Notes under the pieces: generated by a model
Databases searched by the model: none
Told to the model about the DNA's origin: nothing
What the model saw: the letters and a program-made list of their open reading frames with translations, nothing else
Origin: Bradyrhizobium embrapense
GTDB lineage: Bacteria; Pseudomonadota; Alphaproteobacteria; Rhizobiales; Xanthobacteraceae
Assembly (NCBI RefSeq): GCF_001189235.2
Contig: NZ_LFIP02000009.1
Span: 224,142 to 288,141, forward strand
Direction of reading: 5' to 3'
DNA: 64,000 nt
In this document: piece after piece, positions 57,866 to 64,000 of the stretch
Numbering within the stretch: position 1 is the first letter of the stretch
Layout: every line of letters begins with the position of its first letter
Program-made: the position numbers and the translations under genes

Positions 57866-58468
57866 TCATGGTCTCCAGGTATCCAGCACCTCGCCGGCTT
57901 CCGCCAACTCGATCTGGACATCGAAGCGCTGGGCGTAGAGCTGGAGGGACGCCTCATGGGCAGCATCCGAGGAGGAGCACAAGCCGTCTTTCACGACGAT
58001 GACGCGGTAGCCGAAGTCGACGGCATCGAGGACCGTCGCGAGTACGCAGACATCGGTCTCTGAGCCGGTCACGAGCAGCGTATCGACATGCTTCTCCAAC
58101 AAATAGGCTCGCAGCGCTCCGGTTGCGAAGGCTGAATAAACCGGCTTATCGATGGAGTGAGCGGGCGGCGCAAAGCCCTCGAGCTCGGGCACCAGGCGCA
58201 GCAGATTGAGATCCATGGTGCCGCGCGTCACCTTCGGCCATTTCTCATAATACGCGCGCCACATGCCGGCTGCATCCCGGGGCTCAACCGGCGGAATAAA
58301 GCGCGTGAAGACGGTACGCTCGGGCGCGCGGGCCACGAGCTCTCGAATGACCGGGACGACACGTGGCATCCACGGTGTGGGCCACGGTCCACCTGCGGCA
58401 AAGAGGCGCTGCATGTCGATGCAGAGATGCAAAGTGCGATCGCCGGGCGAGGCTTTAAGCCGCCCCAT
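57866..58468 (-). CDS. Isochorismatase-fold cysteine hydrolase
   Basis: A 200-residue enzyme. Asp in LHLCIDMQRLF, and Cys in TGSETDVCVLATVLDAVDFGY form the known catalytic set with a Lys (probably in PKVTRG or SIDKPVYSAF). It hydrolyses an amide or related bond; nicotinamidase, isochorismatase and N-carbamoyl types share this fold. Its start overlaps the end of the DUF6328 gene by 14 bp, so the two are translationally coupled. Confidence 0.85.
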   Translation of the reverse strand: MGRLKASPGDRTLHLCIDMQRLFAAGGPWPTPWMPRVVPVIRELVARAPERTVFTRFIPPVEPRDAAGMWRAYYEKWPKVTRGTMDLNLLRLVPELEGFAPPAHSIDKPVYSAFATGALRAYLLEKHVDTLLVTGSETDVCVLATVLDAVDFGYRVIVVKDGLCSSSDAAHEASLQLYAQRFDVQIELAEAGEVLDTWRP

Positions 58469-59360
58469 GACCGGCTCCCCGATGCCAAAGCGGAAACCCG
58501 TACCATGCCGTCAGGAGGCAAACGAACGCGGCCGTGCCGGTCGCAATGGCCGTGGGCGGGTCTTCGCTTACGATGTAAAGCACGACTGTGATGTCGGCGG
58601 CGATCCCGAGCGCGAGAGGAAGCGCGGCTGCAATCACGAGCGCGGAGCCGACGCGGAAGAATTGCGGGTCGTCCTCGCCGTGATAGGCGAGGCGGTGCAG
58701 CGATGCGGGCGTCATCAGGAGAAGGATCGAGAATGCCACGGCGAGAAGCCCGGCCGCATGGACGGCCTGCATCCAGCCGGGCAAGGCTTGGAAGGATCTT
58801 GTCAGCGCCGCCACCAATTGAAAGCCGAGCAGCGCCTGTCCGCCCGGGATGATGACGCGGGCTTCGGTCAGCAGCTGCTCGATCTTGGTTTTGAGCGGCG
58901 TCTCACTCTCCGGGGGCAGCGGTTTGGCTTTCCGCCGCAAAGCCATTCCCAGCCCAAAGAGCAGGCCGAGTCCGATCACGGCCAACCCCGCCCCGACGAC
59001 GAGGCCGACTTCCTGCCCGACAAGGAAATCGAACACGACGAAAGCGGATGCGCCAAGGCCAAGCGTCAGGGGCAGGAGGCTCCAGCCAGTCAGGCTTGTC
59101 GCGACATGGAGCGCCCGGTGTCGGCTTCGGCCATGGCAGGCAATGCAGTGATACATGGATGGGGCAATGAGAAGACCAACGCTGCCGCAGAGCAGCACCA
59201 ACGCCACGCACTGAAGCGAATGCCCCGCTGGCGACACATCGCGAAAATGCTCCTGAAACACCCCTTGAAAGGCGAAGCCGAATAGGACCTGCGCGCCCAG
59301 AATAAGGAGGCGGGATTCATCGAGGGCGGTCTTCAGCCTGGCATCGAGTTCTTTCGTCAT
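58455..59360 (-). CDS. DUF6328 membrane protein, internal duplication
   Basis: A 301-residue protein with two similar halves. Each begins with a soluble helix, then three to four membrane helices: first ARLKTALDESRLLILGAQVL and LIAPSMYHCIACHG, second IEQLLTEARVIIPGGQALLG and LMTPASLHRLAYHG. This is the DUF6328 unit twice. Function unknown. ATG at 59360 lacks a ribosome-binding site and may have a very short leader. Co-transcribed with the hydrolase downstream. Confidence 0.75.
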   Translation of the reverse strand: MTKELDARLKTALDESRLLILGAQVLFGFAFQGVFQEHFRDVSPAGHSLQCVALVLLCGSVGLLIAPSMYHCIACHGRSRHRALHVATSLTGWSLLPLTLGLGASAFVVFDFLVGQEVGLVVGAGLAVIGLGLLFGLGMALRRKAKPLPPESETPLKTKIEQLLTEARVIIPGGQALLGFQLVAALTRSFQALPGWMQAVHAAGLLAVAFSILLLMTPASLHRLAYHGEDDPQFFRVGSALVIAAALPLALGIAADITVVLYIVSEDPPTAIATGTAAFVCLLTAWYGFPLWHRGAGHGAA

Positions 59361-59372
59361 TTCATTTTGATG

Positions 59373-59398
59373 AACTTTTTGTTGCGCTGGCTGGTTCC
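59373..59398 (-). promoter_or_regulatory. Near-match to an EcfG-type promoter
   Basis: GGAAC (59398-59394), seventeen bases, AGTT (59376-59373) on the minus strand; one base differs from CGTT. The start would lie about six bases before the DUF6328 ATG, giving an almost leaderless transcript. Confidence 0.4.
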
Positions 59399-59580
59399 AA
59401 AGAGAAGGCTGACGAAAGGTAAGCATTGCAACCCGTTTCGATGCCTGGGGGCGCTTACGCTGCGCGTAAGAGACACTCGGCGATGCCGGACATGCGGTGC
59501 TGTGCGACGCCTTCATGCGCGCCTGTACAGGCTGCTGTCGCGAATTTGGAGGGTGCCGCGGCGCGCAGCCGCCACCACAC

Positions 59581-59736
59581 TCACCCCCGCAAACCGCGCC
59601 GCAGCAGCTTGGCGAAATCCTGGGCCACTTGCGACGGCGCTTCGTGCGTCGGGGAGAGGATCGCGATCTGGTACTGGATCTTCGGCTTGAACGGGCGGAT
59701 GGCGAGGTCCTCGTGAAGGGTTTGCTCACCATGGGT
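59581..59736 (-). pseudogene. LysR-family C-terminal remnant
   Basis: About 51 residues end in LAIRPFKPKIQYQIAILSP..APSQVAQDFAKLL, which is the last strand-helix of a LysR effector domain. No DNA-binding domain or start is found upstream. It lies in the 575-bp gap 59361-59935, which otherwise has no gene. Confidence 0.45.
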
Positions 59737-59935
59737 CGACGATGCCGGCGCCGCGGCCCCGGCGGGGTCGACCTGTCGTGGCTCACCGGCATCGGTGTTG
59801 CGATGGCGAGCTACCTTGCGCTGCATCGGCTCTTCGGACGTCCGCTGCCGCGGAGCGTTGCGGCGCCGGCCACGGACGCCGCGTCGATCGAACCCGCACC
59901 TACATCGACCTGACGCGGCACGCCGTGCGCTCGCC

Positions 59936-60862
59936 TCACTCCATCCGCGCGAACATCCCCACCAGCGTCTCGCGCAGCCAGCGCTGCGCGGGGACGGTGT
60001 CGTTGCGCTGGTGCCAGAACAGGCTGACGATGCGCGGCGGCGCCGGCAGCGGCACCGGCATGGCGTGCAGATAAGGCGCCTGGCGGGATTGTGCGCTGAG
60101 GTCGCGCGGCAGCACCGCGATCAGGTCGGATTGGCGCACGATTTCGTAGGCGGCGTTGTAGTGATTGACGATGGCGACGAGGTTGCGCGACAGCCCGCGC
60201 GAGCCGAGAAACTGGTCGTAGGTCGGCAAGGTTCGGCCGGCCAGGCTCACATCGACATGCCTGGCGCCGAGGAAACTGCGCACATTCAACCGCTTCTTGC
60301 CGGCAAGTGGGTGATCACGCCGCATGAAGCAGGCATAGTCCACCGTCCATAGCGAGCGCGAGCGGATCAGTCCCTGATGCAGCGCCTCATTGACATAAAC
60401 GCTCAGCACGCAATCGACCCGATTGTCCTCGAGCTGGTCGGCGATCCCGATGATGGTGTTCGGCACGGTGCGGATGCGCGCCGTCGGCGCCATCTCGGCG
60501 AAGCGGTTCAATAGCCGCGGCATCACCAGAGCGGATACGTAGTCCGACATCGACAGGCTGAACTCGGTCTGCGCACGGCGTGAATCGAAGACCTCCTCAT
60601 CGAGCGCGCCGCGGATGCTCTCCAGCGCGCCGCCGATCGGATCCCACAGCGCCACGGCCCGCTGGGTCGGGCGGATTCCCGTGCCGGATCTGACGAACAG
60701 GGGATCGCTCAGCGCGTCACGCAGTCGTGCCAGCGCATTGCTGACTGCGGGCTGCGTCATCTTGAGCGTGTTCGCGGCGCGCGTGACGCTGCCCTCTGTC
60801 ATCAACGCCTCGAACACTTTCAGGAGATTGAGGTCGAGCGTGCGAAACGGCATCGGCAACAT
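59936..60862 (-). CDS. LysR family regulator (NodD-like subgroup)
   Basis: A 308-residue regulator. The helix-turn-helix TLDLNLLKVFEALMTEGSVTRAANTLKMTQPAVSNALARLRDAL is of the NodD/NahR subgroup, followed by the effector domain (VDCVLSVYVNEALHQGLI; FMRRDHPLAGKKRL). It is divergent from the MFS/amidohydrolase genes and probably controls them through the palindrome at 60886-60900. ATG at 60853 is an alternative. The inducer may be the compound the amidohydrolase acts on. Confidence 0.9.
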   Translation of the reverse strand: MLPMPFRTLDLNLLKVFEALMTEGSVTRAANTLKMTQPAVSNALARLRDALSDPLFVRSGTGIRPTQRAVALWDPIGGALESIRGALDEEVFDSRRAQTEFSLSMSDYVSALVMPRLLNRFAEMAPTARIRTVPNTIIGIADQLEDNRVDCVLSVYVNEALHQGLIRSRSLWTVDYACFMRRDHPLAGKKRLNVRSFLGARHVDVSLAGRTLPTYDQFLGSRGLSRNLVAIVNHYNAAYEIVRQSDLIAVLPRDLSAQSRQAPYLHAMPVPLPAPPRIVSLFWHQRNDTVPAQRWLRETLVGMFARME

Positions 60863-60885
60863 TCATGCTGGTGATATACTAGATC

Positions 60886-60900
60886 ATAATTATAAATTAT
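60886..60900. promoter_or_regulatory. Candidate LysR operator
   Basis: ATAATT-ATA-AATTAT is a 15-bp palindrome with the T-N11-A form of LysR sites, in the divergent 120-bp region between the LysR and MFS genes and in an A/T-rich patch. Confidence 0.6.
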
Positions 60901-60982
60901 TGCCATAATCGAGGTTTGTCTATCATTCCCCCGGACCGACCTCGCGGCGCGTGCCGACCGCGGGGCGGAGGGGGGCTGTTTC

Positions 60983-62338
60983 ATGTCGATGATTTCGGCG
61001 CGCATCGAGCGCCTGCCGTTCGCGCGTTTCCATGTGCACCTGCTGCTGATGGGCGGCCTGGGCTATCTGTTCGACGCGATGGATGCCGCCGTGCTGGCGT
61101 TCATCCTGCCGGTGCTGCGCACCGCCTGGGGGCTGACCAATGTCGAGACCGGCGTGCTCGGCTCTAGCACCTTCGTAGGCTATCTGTTCGGTGCGCTGCT
61201 GGCGGGGACACTGGGCGACCTGATCGGCCGCCGCGCGGTGATGATGTCGGCGCTGGCGCTCTACAGCGCGGCCTCGCTGGTCAGCGCGGCGGTGGACAGT
61301 TGGCCGGCGTTCTTCGCCGCGCGGGTCGTCGCCGGCATGGGCACCGGGGCGGAAAGCGCGATCATCGCGCCATACCTCGCGGAGTTCGTGGCGCGGCGTC
61401 ACCGCGGCGCCTTCACCGGCGCGCTCGCTGGCTTCTTCTCGTTCGGCTTCGTTGCGGCCGCCTTGCTCGGCTATTTCATCGTGCCGGCCTACGAGAACGG
61501 CTGGCGCATCGTGCTCGTCATCACCGCCATCCCGGTCGTGATGCTGTTGTGGTGGCGGAGGTCGCTGCCGGAATCGCCGCGCTGGCTGGAGAGCCGCGGC
61601 AGGGTGAAGGAAGCCGAGGCAGTGCTCGACAAGGTCGAGGCGAGCTTCGCGCGCGAGGGCCGGGTGTTATCGCCGCCGGTCCAAGAGCCCGTTGTGCCGG
61701 CTGTATCGTCGGGAACGCTGCTGAGCAATTTTGCGGCCCTCTTGGCCGGCCGCCAGGCGCGGATCACGACCATGACCTGGATCATGTGGCTGTCGATCAC
61801 GTTCAGCTACTACTCCTTCTTCGTCTGGATTCCCGGCCTCTTGGTGCAGAACGGCATGAGCATCACCAAGAGTTTCGGCTATTCGCTCGCGATGTATTGC
61901 GCGCAGGTGCCGGGCTATTTCACCGCCGCCTTCTTCAATGAGCGGATCGGGCGGCAGGCCACCATCGCAACCTACATGCTGCTCGGCGGCGTCAGCGCGC
62001 TCGGGCTCGCCTTTGCTGCCAGCGACGGGCAGATCTTGGCAGCAGGCCTGCTGCTGTCGTTCTTCATGAACGGCACCTATGCCGGCGTCTATGCCTACAC
62101 GGCCGAAGTGTTCCCGACGTCGATCCGCACCACCGGGGCAGGGCTCGCCTCGGCGATCGGCCGCATCGGCGCGATCGCCGCGCCTATCCTGGTCGGTTAC
62201 CTCTATCCAAACTTCGGCTTCGCCGGCGTGTTCGGCGTCACCACGACTGTCTTGTTGATCGGCGCCTTGACGGTGGTGCTGATGGGCGTGCCGACGCGCG
62301 GCCGATCGCTGGAAGATATTGCAAGCGAAGCCGTGTGA
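60983..62338 (+). CDS. MFS transporter (AAHS/sugar-porter-like)
   Basis: A 451-residue transporter with twelve helices. Helix 1 has GYLFDAMDAAVLAFILPVL; the loop 2-3 motif is LGDLIGRRAVM; the loop after helix 6 has PESPRWLESRGRVKEAEAVLDKV; loop 8-9 has NERIGRQATI. It may import aromatic acids or metabolites by proton symport. It lies 32 bp before the amidohydrolase in one operon, so it probably brings in the compound that enzyme hydrolyses. Confidence 0.88.
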   Translation: MSMISARIERLPFARFHVHLLLMGGLGYLFDAMDAAVLAFILPVLRTAWGLTNVETGVLGSSTFVGYLFGALLAGTLGDLIGRRAVMMSALALYSAASLVSAAVDSWPAFFAARVVAGMGTGAESAIIAPYLAEFVARRHRGAFTGALAGFFSFGFVAAALLGYFIVPAYENGWRIVLVITAIPVVMLLWWRRSLPESPRWLESRGRVKEAEAVLDKVEASFAREGRVLSPPVQEPVVPAVSSGTLLSNFAALLAGRQARITTMTWIMWLSITFSYYSFFVWIPGLLVQNGMSITKSFGYSLAMYCAQVPGYFTAAFFNERIGRQATIATYMLLGGVSALGLAFAASDGQILAAGLLLSFFMNGTYAGVYAYTAEVFPTSIRTTGAGLASAIGRIGAIAAPILVGYLYPNFGFAGVFGVTTTVLLIGALTVVLMGVPTRGRSLEDIASEAV

Positions 62339-62370
62339 CTACGCGGGCGCTGCCCTCACAGGAGACGTTT

Positions 62371-63615
62371 ATGACAAGTATCCTCTTCAAGAATGCCGCG
62401 CTGCTCGATCCGCTGCGCTCCGAGCTGCTCGAAGGCCACCACGTGCTGGTCGAGGACCGCCTGATCAAGGAGGTCTCCGACCGGCCGATCGAGGCGTCGG
62501 TCGATCGCGCCATCGACCTCAAGGGCAAGACCCTGATGCCCGGCCTGATCGACCTCCATGTGCATGCGGTCGCGGTCGAGCTCGATTTGTCGCAGCAGGC
62601 GCGGATGGCCAACGTGCTGGTCACGCTGCGCTCGACCATGCTGCTGCGGGGCATGCTGAAGCGCGGCTTCACCACCGTCCGCGATGCCGGCGGCGCCGGT
62701 TATGCGCTCAAGCAGGCCATCGACACCGGCCTGACCGACGGTCCGCGGCTGTTCGTCTCCGGCCGCGCGCTGAGCCAGACCGGCGGCCACGGCGACGGGC
62801 GCGCCCGCTCGGACTATCTGGCCGATCCGACCTGCTCCTGCTGCGTGCGGGTCGGCGCGATCGCGCGCGTCGTCGACGGCGTCGATGCGGTGCGCAAGGC
62901 GGTGCGCGAAGAGCTGCAGATGGGCGCCGACCAGATCAAGATCATGGCCTCCGGCGGCGTCGCCTCGCCGACCGATCCGATCGGCGCCTACGGCTATTCC
63001 GAGGACGAGATCCGCGCCATCGTCGCGGAGGCCAAGGCCCGGCGTACCTATGTGCTGGCCCATGCCTACACTGCGGAAGCGATCGAACGCGCGGTGCGCT
63101 GCGGCGTGCGCACCATCGAGCACGGCAATCTGGTCGATCTGCCGACCGCGCGCCTGATGGCCGAGCAGGGCGCCTATGCGGTGCCGACGCTGGTCACCTA
63201 CGAGGCATTGGCCAACGAGGGCGCCAAATACGGCCTGCCTGCGGCAAGCGTCGCCAAGATCGCCGACGTCCGCGATGCCGGCCTGCGCTCGCTCGCGATT
63301 TATCGCGAGGCCGGCGTCAAGATGGGGTACGGCAGCGATCTGCTCGGACCGTCGCAGCGCTTGCAGAGCGACGAGTTCCGGATACGCGCCGAGCTACTCG
63401 GTGCGCAGGCCGTGATCCATAGTGCGACCATGGTCGGCGCCGAGGTGCTCGGCATGGAAGGCAAGCTCGGCCGCATCGCGCCGGAGGCCTTTGCTGACCT
63501 GCTGGTGGTCGAGGGCAATCCGTTGCGCGACGTGGGTTGCCTGCTCGGCCAGGGCGAGCAGATCCCGCTTGTCATGAAGGCCGGCAAGGCCGAGGTTGAT
63601 CGGCTGGGCGGATAG
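62371..63615 (+). CDS. Metal-dependent amidohydrolase (Xaa-Pro dipeptidase-like/imidazolonepropionase-like)
   Basis: A 414-residue TIM-barrel hydrolase. The metal-binding HVH is in LIDLHVHAVAVELD, the carboxylated-Lys position in DQIKIMASGGVAS, His in YVLAHAYTAEA and RTIEHGNLVDL, and Asp in YGSDLLGPSQRLQ. This set fits the Sgx9260-type group that acts on N-acyl or cyclic amides or Xaa-Pro peptides. Substrate unknown. AGGAG precedes ATG 62371. It is the second gene of an operon with the MFS transporter. Confidence 0.88.
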   Translation: MTSILFKNAALLDPLRSELLEGHHVLVEDRLIKEVSDRPIEASVDRAIDLKGKTLMPGLIDLHVHAVAVELDLSQQARMANVLVTLRSTMLLRGMLKRGFTTVRDAGGAGYALKQAIDTGLTDGPRLFVSGRALSQTGGHGDGRARSDYLADPTCSCCVRVGAIARVVDGVDAVRKAVREELQMGADQIKIMASGGVASPTDPIGAYGYSEDEIRAIVAEAKARRTYVLAHAYTAEAIERAVRCGVRTIEHGNLVDLPTARLMAEQGAYAVPTLVTYEALANEGAKYGLPAASVAKIADVRDAGLRSLAIYREAGVKMGYGSDLLGPSQRLQSDEFRIRAELLGAQAVIHSATMVGAEVLGMEGKLGRIAPEAFADLLVVEGNPLRDVGCLLGQGEQIPLVMKAGKAEVDRLGG

Positions 63616-63699
63616 GCTCAATTGACCTCGCCCCACGTGCGGGGGACGGCGAGCGTGCGGCTGAACGATTTCGGAATTTTGGAAATCTACCCGTGAGTT

Positions 63700-64000
63700 G
63701 CCCGACGTGTCAAGTAGCCTGGTCGAGCGTGTCAGTAGCGCGTGATCTGTCGCCTGTTTGTAGCTCGTGAAGTGTCGTGTTTTTGGTGCCCCGGAACCAA
63801 GGGGGCGCGATGGGCACGGCATCCATTCACGAGGGTGTACGACGGATGCGGTTTTCAGATTTGCTGGAGCGGACGGAGGCCAAGGAGCTGACGCAGGAGG
63901 CGGCGTCGGAGGTTCTGGGGATCAGCGTAAGGACGTTTCAGCGCTGGGCGGAACGCTTTGAGGCGGAGGGCGATGCCGGGCTTGTCGACCGGCGTATGGG
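63700..64000 (+). mobile_element. Insertion sequence (ISNCY-like), left part
   Basis: The left end is not defined exactly; after the amidohydrolase stop (63615) the bases CGTGTCAAGTAGC (63706-63718) and CGTGTCAGTAGC (63728-63739) form a direct repeat that often marks an end. The transposase starts at 63810 and runs off the window. Confidence 0.6.
63810..64000 (+). CDS. ISNCY family transposase, N-terminal part
   Basis: Sixty-three residues from ATG 63810 with no stop before the end of the window. The segment ELTQEAASEVLGISVRTFQRW is a helix-turn-helix and EAEGDAGLVDRRMG follows, as in ISNCY transposases. The DDE catalytic domain is expected beyond the window. GGGGGC lies before the ATG. It adjoins an amidohydrolase operon that seems intact. 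Confidence 0.8.
   Translation, partial: MGTASIHEGVRRMRFSDLLERTEAKELTQEAASEVLGISVRTFQRWAERFEAEGDAGLVDRRM

Noticed and set aside
54678..59580. Direct repeat of the tRNA-Tyr end as right attachment site
   Set aside because: I could not find a copy of GGTTCGAGTCCTGC in the following 5 kb.
1..64000. CRISPR array, rRNA genes or prophage
   Set aside because: No regularly spaced repeats with spacers, no rRNA sequence and no phage structural genes were seen.

Overview
The window is GC-rich, densely coding, and carries genes typical of Bradyrhizobium or a close relative (Nitrobacteraceae, Alphaproteobacteria). Supporting signs are the DUF4239, HdeD, DUF2336, DUF6719, DUF5658 and DUF6328 proteins, folE next to hisI, a chemotaxis-type Hpt/CheY pair beside NAD kinase, EcfG-type (GGAAC-N16/17-CGTT) promoters, CtrA boxes and several families of intergenic palindromes that I recall from this group. 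The assignment rests on recognition by eye, not on a search.

Layout. 1-9.8 kb: a DUF4239 tail, a secreted-repeat protein, HdeD, dodecin, a PLP basic-amino-acid decarboxylase with a GNAT enzyme, an acyl-CoA-dehydrogenase-fold flavoprotein, an exported TPR protein, a HAMP adenylate cyclase and a PAS_5 protein. 9.8-10.3 kb is a gene-free stretch with a perfect CtrA box, a row of hairpins ending in an intrinsic terminator (candidate small RNA), and a branched palindromic repeat. 10.3-24.9 kb: rhomboid protease, CBS protein, patatin, a GGDEF/EAL protein, nitroreductase, thrS, two exported ClpP-like proteins flanking an MFS pump and yidD, and a NifU-like scaffold. 25-33.5 kb: folE, hisI, an SLT transglycosylase behind a perfect CtrA box, DUF2336, Hpt, CheY-like, nadK, an S10 peptidase and a LysR regulator.

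33.6-41.3 kb: a two-subunit molybdenum hydroxylase (IorA/IorB type), then a copper-handling cluster behind a CsoR-like operator. The cluster has a His-rich membrane protein, a small lipoprotein-like protein, a TolC-family lipoprotein, a Tat-exported multicopper oxidase, a cupredoxin and a CusF-like metallochaperone, followed by a small secreted protein with its own EcfG-type promoter. 41.4-53.5 kb is rich in small exported or membrane proteins, many unrecognised, plus an Omp25-like porin, a DUF2652-SRPBCC fusion, a minisatellite-bearing protein, tRNA-Thr, a dienelactone hydrolase and a Ni/Co transporter.

53.6-64 kb: rlmB and tRNA-Tyr, then an accessory stress segment bounded by decayed genes (an SDR remnant at one side, a LysR remnant at the other). 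It holds a manganese catalase fused to a YciE-like domain under an EcfG-type promoter, a divergent membrane protein, a 23-residue membrane peptide, an isochorismatase-fold hydrolase and a duplicated DUF6328 membrane protein. The window ends with a LysR/MFS/amidohydrolase locus and the first part of an ISNCY-like insertion sequence cut off by the window edge. I found no CRISPR array, rRNA or prophage.
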